Assembly (NCBI RefSeq): GCF_045679555.1
Contig: NC_092120.1
Span: 10,032,305-10,096,304, forward strand
Length of the DNA: 64,000 bases
Direction: 5' to 3'
Origin: Salvelinus alpinus
Taxonomy: Eukaryota; Chordata; Actinopteri; Salmoniformes; Salmonidae
Under the pieces are notes generated by a model. That model saw only the letters and a program-made list of their open reading frames with translations. It was not told the DNA's origin and did not search any database. Positions 1 to 19,679 of the stretch are shown in pieces; position 1 is the stretch's first letter; every line of letters starts with the position of its first letter. The position numbers were made by a program, and so were the translations under genes.

Positions 1-756
1 ATTTGAACAAAAGTTAAGCCCAGACTAACAAAAAGGTCAAGCCTCTTAGGTTAGAGGTCAAAGGTTGAACCACAAGGCTCAACCACATCTCAGCTGACAG
101 AAGCCTAGCTAATGGAATCACCCTCATTGCAATATCATCTGTCTTTACAGTCAAATACACAAATTCCTTAGTGTGGCCAGAACTGTCAGTAACCTACACA
201 TCAGGGAGACAATAAGCCATAATCATAGGAAGTCATGTGGAAAACTGTAGTGTTTCTATTTAAACACAAAACCATCCATAATGTATGAGAAGTTGCTCAG
301 TGATTTTTTGAAAAGGGAGAAAGGTGGCGAAATCAGCCGGCTGAAAATACGATTAGGATACAGTCGTATAACAATGGATTAAGTAAATGATAACAGATGA
401 AGCCGTTCGTACAGATAGCGCCACTAGAGATAAAAACATATTGTATGTAAATACGGTTGCACATCCTTTTTGATTAAAATCCCTTAAAGTAAAGCTGCTC
501 TAATATTTTCAAGATAAAAGAAAACAAAATGTAAATCTGGGAGGATGAGATTAATACAAATTGAGGCATACTATAGCCCTGTCATCACTACAAGCAAAAT
601 GAGGAACATCGCTAATGGAAAATAGTTGGGCAGCAGATAACCTCAAGGTTAGTGTTGGGCCCTATTGTCTCAGGTCAGATTGCACGACGGCATTCTGCAC
701 TGATTTGAGGGACAAACGTTGCATAAGAGTGACATGATCTGACGTAAGACAATGGT
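1..756. other. No gene seen: 3' flank of iqgap3 pseudogene
   Basis: AT-rich unique-looking sequence beyond the iqgap3 stop codon. I found no exon, RNA gene or clear repeat in it. Confidence 0.5.
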
Positions 757-955
757 GTTGGATCAAATCCCGCAGTTGACAAGGTGAAAAATCTGTCTAA
801 TGCCCTTTGGCAAGAACCTTAACCCAATTGCTCCAGGTAGGCCATTAATAATGTCTGACCCTGGCTGGCTCTGACCAACTCTCTGAGGGTGTCTCAGAAG
901 GAGTTGGGATATGCAAAAACACATTTCCAATTCACATAAGTAAAAAAACATTACG
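757..955 (+). repeat. tRNA-derived SINE fragment
   Basis: The start resembles the B-box side of a tRNA-derived head (GGATCAAATCC near 770). A body follows that resembles the SINE at 56318-56465: both have a 'caaggcacttaaccc'-like stretch leading to 'aattgctcc'. The 5' part of the tRNA-like head is missing, so the copy is truncated. The family name was not assigned. Confidence 0.55.
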
Positions 956-1795
956 TGAGCAACCTTCATCCTTACTGACCACGTTCTGTGAATTTCCTGT
1001 TTGAATAAGATCACTAAATTAACTGATTTGATAAATGTAGTTAGATAAACTAAATCTGTCCATTAGTGCATTTACAAAAAGTAGCCAAAGTACAAAAATA
1101 GTAAAGTGTATGAGTTAATAATAGCATTTGGCCCGTGTTGTTGTGGGTGATCTGGCAGTATCCTAACCCCCTCACTTCTTGAAGAACTTCTTGTTGAGAA
1201 GGAAGATTAGCAGGTTGACGTTGACTTTGGCCTTGTCGAACATCTTCATCACCGCCACTCCCTCGTACTGGAGCAGGTCCTACACACACATACATGTGTG
1301 AATACAGTTCTGAAATCCAAGATCTTTCAAAATAGGAACAGTAAATAATTTACCATTGCAGCACATACAATATAGAGCACTGATTTCAGTGAGAGATTGG
1401 GATTTGCATCAATCACAGACCATAGGTTTGTATTGAAATGTCTGTTCTAGTTTCATTATACTACTACCCAGACTCACCTGGTATTTGAGGGGGAACTTCT
1501 CCATGTCCACACCCATAAAGCGAGCCTTTACCTGGAACGTGCCGCCCTCATCACCGGGCACAATGTCAAAGATGACATTCTTAAACCCGAGGAGAGATAA
1601 TAATCAAATACATTTAATTTCTTGATGCCCTAGGTAACCATCCATGGTTCCTGCATACTCACTGTGTGACTGGCAGGTCCTTGATCTCCAACAGGACTCC
1701 TTTGTCATGTAAACGGGCAGCAGTGTAGGTCAGAGTGGGCTGCTTGCTCTTCTTCCCTTTGCTCTCTGCTGCCTTCTTTCCACTCTCCTTACTGA

Positions 1796-3331
<1,536 letters not shown>

Positions 3332-3616
3332 CTCAGCACAGTAGCAGTGAGCAGCAGTCTTCCTACTGAACCTCAAGCAGTGTGGTCACACTCCCACATG
3401 TGTTTGTGTCTACCTGTGTTTGGCGGTGAGGTTATCCATGCAGGTGGTGATGTACTTGCTGTAGAAGTCCACCTGTTCGCTGTGGAAGGAGCTCTTGCAG
3501 TGCAGGCTGCCCATGGTCAGTCTCAGCTTGACCAGCTCAGCCTGACGACGCTGCCGGTACAGACGCTGGTGGCGGATGTCCTGGGAGGGATGGTTTGGAA
3601 AGAGAGAGTTACATTT

Positions 3617-3633
3617 GGGGGGGGGGGGGGGGG
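3617..3633. repeat. Poly(G) run
   Basis: Homopolymer of 17 G in an iqgap3 intron, 37 bases upstream (in gene direction) of the exon at 3414-3580. Confidence 0.9.
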
Positions 3634-4984
3634 CAAATACAAATGGCGATCAATTGTGACGAGCTATATCATCTTGGTTTATCTGTAGTTGATTTGGTAT
3701 GATAACTTTACAATTAAAATGTCATTGTGGTGTGTAGTGTATGTCTCCATCCACCTTGGCTATGAGCTGTAGTATCTGTGTCTCAGAGTCAGGTGGGGTC
3801 AGGACCCACAGGCTCTCCAGCCTCCTCAGGCTACGCTGGATCTTCCGCTTCTTCTCCTCCAGAGACAGGTTGCCGTCGGCAACGATCGACTGGTTCCTCT
3901 TCATCTTCTCAGGGGTGCGGGCGTTCCTTTGGGCACGGCAGTGCATCATCCACCCGTGCTGCACCTCCTGAGAGGAGAGGAATACACCAGCGGTTAACTA
4001 CTACCAACTCCCTACGGAGAGATGAGAGTGTGAGGAAGAGGGTGTGTGGGAGCCCAGTGAAGAGCTGTGGAATATACCTGATCCTGAGAGGAGGAAGTTT
4101 CTATGCTTCTTTAGCTGATATGCCATCCATACCTTGTGTGTGTTAAGGAGCTCACTGATGGAGATATAGATGACAGGCTTGTTGAGGATGACCATCTCAG
4201 AGTACTCAATGTTAAAATGCTCCTCTGACGCGTCACACACAGCATGCAGGAACTTACTGCGGAAGATATATGAACAATGCTTAAGAACCATTTAGCATGT
4301 ATAGCCTAATTATAGTAATAAAGCTCTCCTCTGAAAAGGGGGTGGAGGATGCGCTAAAATGACAGGACGACTCACAGGAACTTGGAGTGCGTCAGGGTAA
4401 TGTCGTCGTTGAGGGCGCGCAGGTGAGGGCTGTCACCGTGGAAGTGTTTGTGTGCGGCGGCATGCTGCAGGATGTGTGCGATGGAACCCAGGATGCGGCG
4501 CTGCTCAGGGAGCAGGGAGGAGCCGGCCGAGAACTCTACCACGTCAAAACCATCCGGAGCCACAACAGCTGGGTTCATGTAGCGGTAGTACACCAGGTTC
4601 CCCACAATCTGACCACAACACAACCATCATAACACCAGGTTCATAACACCAGGTTCCCCACAATCTGACAATAACAGCCTGAAAATGTAAAATGGCTACC
4701 TACTAGGTTAACTTGATCTTAGCCTGTTCTAGTGAATAAATACGGGACTTCTCTGCCAATAAGATTGTTCATCACTATGGCTTGTCCCTTGACATTTGAG
4801 AAAATCCACTTGACATTGGAGCCTGCGTTGTTGGCAGTGCTGTACAAAAGAGAACGAATTATTGGAATATATCCTTTAGATCATGCAGAAGAACGTGCAG
4901 AAAAACAATAACGTTCAAAAATACAATCACTCATATCTGGTCAATTTACTCAACCCATACTGTATAGCATATCTAAACCAGCAT

Positions 4985-5640
4985 GGTTTCGCTTTGACTG
5001 CTATACAAACTGTATTGCTTTGCGATGTCTTGCCATTGGAAGTTTCCTGTACAATATGGGCAATGCTGAACTATTTGGCAAGGCAACTGTGTGTAGAGCC
5101 ATAAGAAGTGCCTCGCATTGAAGAGGTATTTTATGTCTTTGTTTCATTTGCTGGCTATCAAGTTTTCCATTTAATCATGGAGGACTTCTACAAAACTGCA
5201 GGTAGAGTAGGCGGAGGTCAGTTGACTGTCAGCGATGCTTTGCTAATCTCAAATGAATAAACCTAGGCAATATTATAAAAATAGCCTAATTCATCTTGCA
5301 GATTTTCCAAACGTCATTGGTGCTATAGATGGACACATATTCCCAATTCAAAAGACCCTCTGGACCAAATGAAGGAGACTAAGTGAATAGAAAATATTTT
5401 CACAGCATAAACAGGCAGCTATTAAATATTGTAGCCAACACTTCCACCAAACCAAATCATTTTCAGAAACAGTCATTAAATTCAATGATTTTCCTTACTT
5501 CTTTGGTCAGATGATCTGTGACTCCCATGGGGTTACAACTAAAACAGAATACATTGCTGCCCGTGTTGTCATGAAAAGCACTATGAATTCAATGAATTAT
5601 GGAAGGCCATGGAATGTCCCTAGCATTGCAATTGTGACAT
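4985..5640 (+). pseudogene. PIF/Harbinger transposase remnant (HARBI1-like)
   Basis: Shifting frames give pieces typical of Harbinger DDE transposases: FLYNMGNAELFGKATVCRAI (about 5040-5105), then FPNVIGAIDG with the first catalytic Asp region (about 5303-5335), then NRKYFHSINRQ (about 5376-5415). Many frameshifts and stops separate them, so this copy is dead. It sits in the iqgap3 intron between exons 4376-4608 and 6946-7030. Terminal repeats were not located. Confidence 0.75.
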
Positions 5641-5872
5641 AGGCTACTACAACTTACATATTAGGCCATAGCCTTAACACTTAATATCACCAGCGTTACA
5701 ATAAAAGCGCTTATAAAGTGAAAACATTACTAGTCACCCATGTGTGTAAGCTAGGCCTATTAAACATTGGAATCATGCCACTTCACTTGCGCATTTACTC
5801 TGTCTGCAATTTTCTGCCAGGCTCCCTCTCTGGCTTTTGCAGTGGTGGATGTATAACTTTTTTTGGTAAATA

Positions 5873-6785
5873 CACTACATATACACAAAAGTACAGTACC
5901 AATGTATAAAATCGAGCACACAGCCATGCAATCTCCATAAACAAACATTGGCAGTAGAATGGCCTTACTGAAGAGCTCAGACTTTCAAAGTGGCACCGTC
6001 ATAAGATGCCACCTTTCCAACAAGTCACTTCGTCAAATTTCTCCCCTGCTAGAGCTACCCCAGTCAACTGTAAGTGCTGTTATTGTGAAGTTTAAGCGTC
6101 TAGGAGCAACAACGGCTAAGTCAAGAAGTGGTATGCCACACAATGGTATGCCACCTCACAGAACAGGACCCCCCCCCCCAATTTAAAAAAAAATATTTAA
6201 ATATTCGGAAAATGCATCCTGCCCAAATGCATAGCGCCAGCTTTAAAGTTCGGTGGAGGAGGAATAATGGTCTGGGGCGGTTTTTCATGTTTCGGGCTAG
6301 GACCCTTAGTTCCAGTGAATTGAAATTTTTAACGCTACAGCGTACAATGACATTCTAGACGATTCTGTGCTTCCAACTTTGTGGTAACAGTTCGGAGAAG
6401 GCTCTTTCCTGTTTCAGAGTGACAATGTATGCCCCCGTGCACAAAGCAAGGTCCATGCAGAAAAGGTTTGTTGAGATCGGTGTGGAAGAACTTGACTGGC
6501 CTGCACAGAGCCCTGACCTCAACCCCATTGAACGCCTTTAGGATGAATTGGAACGCCGACTGCAAGCCAAGCCCAATCGCCCAACATCAGTGCCCAACCT
6601 CACTAAGGCTCGTGGCTGAAATGGAAGCAAGTCCCAGCAGCAATGTTCCAACATCTAGTAGAAAGCCTTCCCAGAAGAGTGGAGGCTGTTATAGCAGCAA
6701 AGGGGACCAACTCCATATTAATGCCCATGATTTTGTAATGAGATGTTTGACGAGCAGGTGTCCACATACTTTTGGTCATGTAGTG
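5873..6785 (+). mobile_element. Tc1-like DNA transposon, decayed
   Basis: Inverted ends (CACTACATATACACAAAAGT on the left; the reverse of CACTACATGACCAAAAGT on the right) are each flanked by TA, the Tc1/mariner target site. From 5959 the plus strand encodes a transposase N-terminus with a paired-like helix-turn-helix (LRQISPLLELPQSTVSAVI). Later pieces in broken frames include the region normally carrying the second Asp and third acidic residue. Internal deletions make it shorter (913 bp) than an intact Tc1 of about 1.6 kb. Confidence 0.85.
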
Positions 6786-9700
6786 TATGTGGAGATAGTC
6801 ATTGTGTTCCAATTGTTTCTTGTTTTAAACTATTCAAATATTGGGCTCGGTCTTTTGACTCCATATCTATCGTTTGTCTGTCATTGACACGAGGACCTTT
6901 TTGAATGTTGCGTGATTTATTCATTGAGTCTGGTCAGTAGTGTACCTTGTAAAGCTCGTCCTCGCTGGCCTGAGGAAACTTCTCATGTAGAGAATCTCTC
7001 AGGACCTCGGCTGTGTAGCGCATCCCATATCTGTGGGAGGAAGGAGAACGCCTGAGTGTTGAACTCCCATCACAGAACATAAAGTACCAGAGAAACAAAT
7101 CAAACTAAATCAATTAGTAGCCAAATCTGGTGAGAGGAAGACGTGAACGCCCAACAGCTGTTTGATTAAGTTGCTGGTGATTCAAATGAATTGCACTGAG
7201 AATGAAAAGGCAGCTCTGCAGAGTGCATATGAAGGGGCTCTTACGGTAATTTATGCAGGTTGCTGGTGATTGCGTTGAGCAGGCGGTCTGTGAGGTTCTT
7301 GAGGTTGACGATAGAGATGTCCAGGCGACGCTGCACTTCGGGGTGGGCCAGGGCCTGCTCTGCACTCACTTCATAGGGCAGGGAGCTGGGGAGAGGACAC
7401 CGGTGTTGCGGTGTGTGTATGCATTTATGTTTCTCAATGGACCTCTTGAAGCCAGTCTGAGAGTGTGAGCGTACATATCTTTAAATACTAGTCATGAGCA
7501 AATCAAAATCAGTGCATTCAACTAAAGTAAGTAAATCAGTCTGCATAGTATATGTATTTCTTGCTTTATGCTAAACTCTAGTGGCCAAGCTAAAACTGTC
7601 TAGGCTCTCTATAGGAGAACCGCTATGACACTACATTTGCTCCTGGCTTGGTGCTGACCTCGTGGCCGGTCTGGGTCTCGGTCTGGTTGACCCAGGTCTT
7701 GTAGATCTCGCAGGGGTCCGTGCAGATGCTGAGGGTGCGGTCCTGCAGCACCTCTCTAATGGCCGGCCCCAGGATCTCCTTCAACGCGGTCTGACCGCGG
7801 GCATGGCGGTAGAAACTCACCAACATCTTAATGACTGTGGGGTTCCCAGTCACCACCTCCTGGGGCTGGTCCACCTTCCACCCGAGAGAGAGGGAGGGAG
7901 TGAGTGAGTGAGTGAGTAAGAGAGAGAAAGAGAAGTTGAGTTTAGTGCAACTTGATCCCCCTGACAGCCCTGTGTGTGTGTGTGTGTATATATAGTGTGT
8001 GTACACTGACTTGATCTCGTGGCGCAGCGGTGAAGAGCTGCAGCAGCAGGTAGGCCTCCTTGCAGTCGGAGCCGTAGTTGAATAGGGTGAAGATGACCAT
8101 CTCCATGAAGAGAGTTGTTTTATTCTGGGGCATCAGGAAGATCAGCTGGGCCAGGTACAGAGGCTGAGTCTGGAGATCACACACTTAAATTAAGCAAGCC
8201 ATTGCAGAAAACTCAGCACAGGCCACATACGAGGGGGCAGATAAAATAGTCGACCCTGTATCGAAAATACCTATTTAAAAAAAGAGGTGCTGGTAAGCCT
8301 CCACTTTCTCCCTCTTGTCTTTGCTCAGGGCCTTGAGGCCCTTGCTCTTGTCCAGAGCCATCATGTCTGACAGCTGCTCCTTGTTCTTCTTGGTCAGCTT
8401 CTTGCAGTGGAAAACCACCTCCTGTAGTGACGTTAGTTGATCAAATAAATGGGTGAGAAGTGTGATGGACTACGGACACTTCTAGGCACCTTCCAAAACA
8501 AAAATTAATAGAACGTCTGAAACAGGTGTAGTAATAACGGAATGAAATAGGCTCCGACCTGCAGCTTGACACGGTTGCGGACCAGCAGTCCTATCTTGAG
8601 GTCCATTAGGTCCAGGTCAGTCTCTAGCTGGCGGTTGGAGCGAATGGTCCTCACCACCTCCCTCATACGCAGCAGCTCCCCCTCCTGGCGGATGTCGTTG
8701 TCATCCATCTCCAGCAGGTGGGCAAACTTCCTCACTACTGACAGAGGAAGGGTAGTGGAGTGGACTGGGAGATAAAGATCAAGGTGTTAATATGGGGATG
8801 TCAATGCAAGTGAGACTGGTGTTATACAAAAGACTTGGTATTTACATTGGATTTTAGTTATGATCATTGTAAAAAAATAAAAAATAATAATAAAGTGTGG
8901 GAAACCTGGCACAGACTTGTGAGTGAAGCTGTGGCCACCTACTGTATTCCTCACGGGCCTTGTTGGCTCGGAAGAATGCCTGGATCTTTATAATGGCGTC
9001 CACCTGTAGAAGGACAAAGGTCAGGCTACATTTCAAGGTAAGTAGCAATTTTTTTCTTCAAAATTAGAGCTGAGAGTTTGTGTACAGGGGTGATGGTTGG
9101 TTGCACTCACTTGACGTCTGAAGAAGCACCAACGAGAAAGGATGGATCTAACTGGATCTAACAGACACACACATAAGAAACAGTAAGAACAACCAATGTC
9201 AACTCCAACACAGGGTTTGTCATCTAATTTACAAAGAGATGATTTGGTCAGTCTTACCCTGACCACAGCCCTCCAGTTCTGGTAGAGATACTGTAGCCTC
9301 TTTTTGTAGGCTCTCTGCTGTACGAACCTCCTCCAGTGGGACTGGAAACAAACACACACTGAGCACCTTTCAGTTTGGAAAAATGTATTTGGGTATGTAA
9401 CGTTAGTCTGCACTGTAGTTCTATGGTTCTTAGATAGCTGACCTGGATGGTGATGATGGCTGGTAGCTGGGTGTTGAGAGAAGTGCAGACGGGCGCCCAG
9501 CCTCTTTCTGAGGAATCCCTGGGCCCTGGCCTGCAGTTGCACCACCAGGCCCTCGCTGGCCTTCCAATGCACCTCCGGGCTGTGGGCCACAGTCACACTG
9601 CTCAGCACCGCCTGTAGAGTGAGACAGACCACAGAGACAGTCAGCCATAATAACTGTTGGCTTATCTAATCAATACAAACTCTAGCTCTACAACCATACT

Positions 9701-10335
9701 TGTTTGTACTGAATTTACAGGTCATTTTGTATGTTGACCTGTAATTCTTCACAGTCCAGGAACACTGTGCTCTGGACAAAGCCCTGCGGTCTCTCCCAGG
9801 TGCCCTCCAGCTTGTGCAGGTGGAAGTAGTAGGGGCTGTCCTCAGTCTTGGTCTTCAGCCATGGGCTCCAGTTGTCTCCTGAGTCCCAGTACATAGAGAT
9901 TAGGGCTTGACACTACCTAGAAGCTTAAAGGTAGATTCAGTGTTATTAGGCTGCCAGGAGCAGCACCGCAGATACTGAGATGAGCGCGATGCAACACAGT
10001 ATCTGCGGATGAGCACGGGTACACTTCAGTCTGCTACAATGTGGCGGCTACGGGACCAAAACAGTGGAGAAGTTTAGCCTCATTCTTCAACGCTCTTAGT
10101 TGTTGCTGAAATTGACCTGATATGACGTTTACTTTGTGCGTTGCTGAGTCTACGGTTAATCCTGACCAATTATGAGCAGCTAATATGCTACTAAAGTGCA
10201 TAGATCACAACCAGCATGAACACAAGTGAATCACGGTAGTGGGTACTGACCTCCCACAGATTTGGCTCCGAGTAGGGCGGTGAGTTCAGCCTGGTAAGCT
10301 CCAGAACATTCTGCCACCACGCTCCGCAGCGCCAC

Positions 10336-11560
10336 CTGACTTTAGTAAGCCGTGGGTAGACAGAGGCCTTGTTCTTCCACCAGCTCAGAGGTTCTGCAGA
10401 TCTTTGGAGGAGTGGCTACTCCAAAGAGCCACTCCAAATTTTGGAGTGGTTCCTCCAAATAGGATCGGACCTGCATTATGGCATCTGCTGAGAGATTCCT
10501 TCGTGCTGCATCCTCAGTTGCTCTCTCGTCAAACAGCATCCAAACAGTAGACGTTTGTGGCACTACTGCTGGTGCTTCTGCTCCATCTGATCCCTCTTCT
10601 TCCTGTTGCCCTGGTGCCTGAGCCAGCTGACTGCTGGGGCTGTCCCTCCCTGCTGCTGAGGTTATTCTTTGAAGAGCCTCATCAATCGCTCTGGCATCAC
10701 TGAAGGCTAACTTCTTAAACCTGGGGTCAAGTGCAGCGGTTTCTGATAGCACGTGATTATATTCCATTCTGTGGAACTTTCTGTCCATTGATGAACATAG
10801 GGTGTCCACATGTCTGTCACATGTCCTGTGGTTACATTTGCTTCTCTCTGGCGGCTGGCTGTGATTCGCTGCAGACCCTTACACAGGAGTATTATTTTTG
10901 AGGCTGTCACATAGCTGAAAGAGAGAACATTAACTTATTAGTTCAGGATCATGTTTTGTCTACTGATACTACATTCTCATCTACTGCTCATATACATATA
11001 TAATACTGGATTAAATAATGATCTAGTAATAACTGCTTACCCCTCTCCACTGATCTCCACAGTGACCTGCTCAAAGGGTTCCAGGACTGCACACCTCCTC
11101 CACCTCTCATTCCTCTTGGGTCAGAGCATCAACAGGTGCATTGACAATGGCCAGGTTAGAGATGATGGCATCCTTTGACTCAAGAAACCGCTTCAACATA
11201 TAAAATGTTGAATTCCACCTTGTAGTGCAGTCTTATTTAGGCCTCACCTCAGGCATCCCCATCTGGCATTGTGTCTACTTTAGTTTTTCAACACCTACTG
11301 TGCTCCTGTGGAAGTATTCCACAGCTGCTTTCACTTTGTTCACAGTGGGCTTCATCACCTTCAGAGCATCTCTGAAGTTGATTGTGTGGACAAGACATGG
11401 ACGATGGGTTCCATTTAACATTTTCATGGCTTTGGTTATGTTAGACAGACCACTTTTCCATCTACTTGCCATTCTCTGGCCACTCTCAACTGGCTTTATA
11501 TGAGATTTTGTTTTGGCAAATTCTACAAATTCTACACTATCTAACATTGTCTACATTATT
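10336..11560 (-). pseudogene. hAT-family transposase fragment (ZBED-like)
   Basis: Minus-strand frames match the C-terminal half of vertebrate hAT transposases: HRPCLVHTINFRDALKVMKP (about 11410-11350), TTRWNSTFYMLKRFLESKDA (about 11220-11165), VTASKIILLCKGLQRI (about 10907-10860), ETAALDPRFKKLAF (about 10745-10700), and a dimerisation-domain end reading WWKNKASVYPRLTKV in a shifted frame near 10335-10380. Stops and frameshifts interrupt it. It stops at the position where iqgap3 exon sequence begins, so both appear cut at one breakpoint. Confidence 0.8.
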
Positions 11561-11834
11561 AAAATGCTTCCAAATGCTGTGCTTCTGCCTCATTTTCCAG
11601 CTGCTCTCCTCAGCTGCTAAGTGTGTGACTGAGTGAGTTGGCTCGGCCCTCCCTTAGGCATCTTTGGTTGACACTGCGTGTCTGATTGACAGGAACAACA
11701 GGTGAGGCTGTTAGTCTGAGCAGACAGTCAGAACGAATGTGTGTGCTTGAGCATTTAGGCCTATATTATTATTCTTTGAATTAGTTAATTCTATTCATTT
11801 AAATGTTTTGATTATTCATATCTTAATTGTTTTT

Positions 11835-11884
11835 ATAGATTCGGCTCTTCTGATATGCGAGCCGGCTCCCAACGTTCATTTACA
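11835..11884. repeat. Probable hAT end fragment
   Basis: GC-rich palindromic stretch with GGCTC and GAGCC words, the kind found near the ends of vertebrate hAT elements. It may be the 5' end of the hAT copy whose transposase lies at 10336-11560. The gap 11560-11835 shows nothing else recognisable. Confidence 0.4.
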
Positions 11885-12023
11885 ATGACGGCCTAGGAAC
11901 AGTTCAGGAACAGGAACAGTTCAGGGTCAGAACGACAGATTTTTACCTTGTCAGCTCGGGGATTCGATCTAGCAACATTTCAGTTACTAGCCCAACGCTC
12001 TAACCACTAGGCTACCTGCCACC
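11885..12023 (-). repeat. tRNA-derived SINE (HpaI-type)
   Basis: Read on the minus strand, a tRNA-like head (TAGCCTAGTGGTTAGAGCG as A box, GATCGAATCCCC as B box) is followed by the body 'gagctgacaaggtaaaaatc' and a truncated tail ending at 'ggccgtcattgtaaat'. This matches my recollection of the salmonid HpaI SINE. The tRNA-like head is SINE promoter, not a functional tRNA gene. Confidence 0.8.
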
Positions 12024-12978
12024 CATAAATAACTTTCGGGGAGATGTTTCCTTTTTTTATTTTTATTTTTATTATTATTCTTTTATTTATTATATATACT
12101 GTATATATATTTTTTATAAAACCTTTTTTTTAAATAAAAAAAAAAATATATATATAAAAAATATATATATATATATATATATATACATTTGTAAATAGTC
12201 ATAACTAGCAATACGATATTTAAGTTGCTTCTTCAGTCCTTGTTAATTGTGCCTAAAATCATTTATATGGCCAACTACGCCTCACTTCCCATTTAATATT
12301 GCCATAGCAACAGACCTTCTACTTAATAGCTTTCCCTGGCTCCACAAAACAGTAACTCCATGACGTTAGCTAGCTAGCAAGCTAACAAGAAAAGCCAGCT
12401 AAAACGTGTGATATAGACTAACTAGGGTTTACGGCTGTACGGATAATTTACCAATGTATTTGTCAAGTTAACTAACTAATTGCGACTGCTCTGTCTTGGA
12501 TGGCTGTTCATCTTGAAAATGTGAGTGAAATAGCTAACAAACTAGCTACGTTAGCCATGTTACCAAGACTCGAGAAGCTAATGCGTTAACTAGTCATGTG
12601 GTTTCAACTTCGGTGCACACCAGATGAGAGGAAAGTAGCTAAGTTAGCTAGCAAACAAGATAGACATCGGTCCATGCTACTTCTCAAAAATATTTATTTG
12701 AATGCGACAATTCTGGCTATATATGCCTAAAAGAAATGCTTTCAGTGATCACGTAATAGACTTAATAAAACATTTATTTGAAGAGGACAGGCACCGAGTG
12801 AGTCCTCATGTTGTTTGCCACATAGCTAGTACTCATTGTCACCAAAGGAGGGCAGTACTATCAGTGTCATGACCTGAGTGAGTGTGACTATAATCTGGAC
12901 TTCATAATTATTTTGCTCTCCTCTTTCCATCAGTCTCCTCATAATGCTATACTGTAGCCACCCCCTGGCAAAATCAAT
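12024..12978. other. Intergenic, AT-rich; ttc24 upstream region
   Basis: From 12050 to 12190 the sequence is almost pure A/T, including an alternating AT run near 12160-12185. The rest, with several GCTAGC words, precedes ttc24 and should hold its promoter and perhaps a noncoding first exon. A pyrimidine-rich stretch before CAG at about 12932-12933 could be an acceptor upstream of the start codon. No promoter element can be named with confidence. Confidence 0.5.

Positions 12979-19679
<6,701 letters not shown>

Noticed and set aside
8011-8169. Frameshift near LFTAA at the end of this iqgap3 exon
   Set aside because: A second frame does read LRHEIK, closer to the family, but the given frame joins the next exon (VDQPQEV) in phase with usable splice sites, so it may be tolerated change and was not counted as a lesion.
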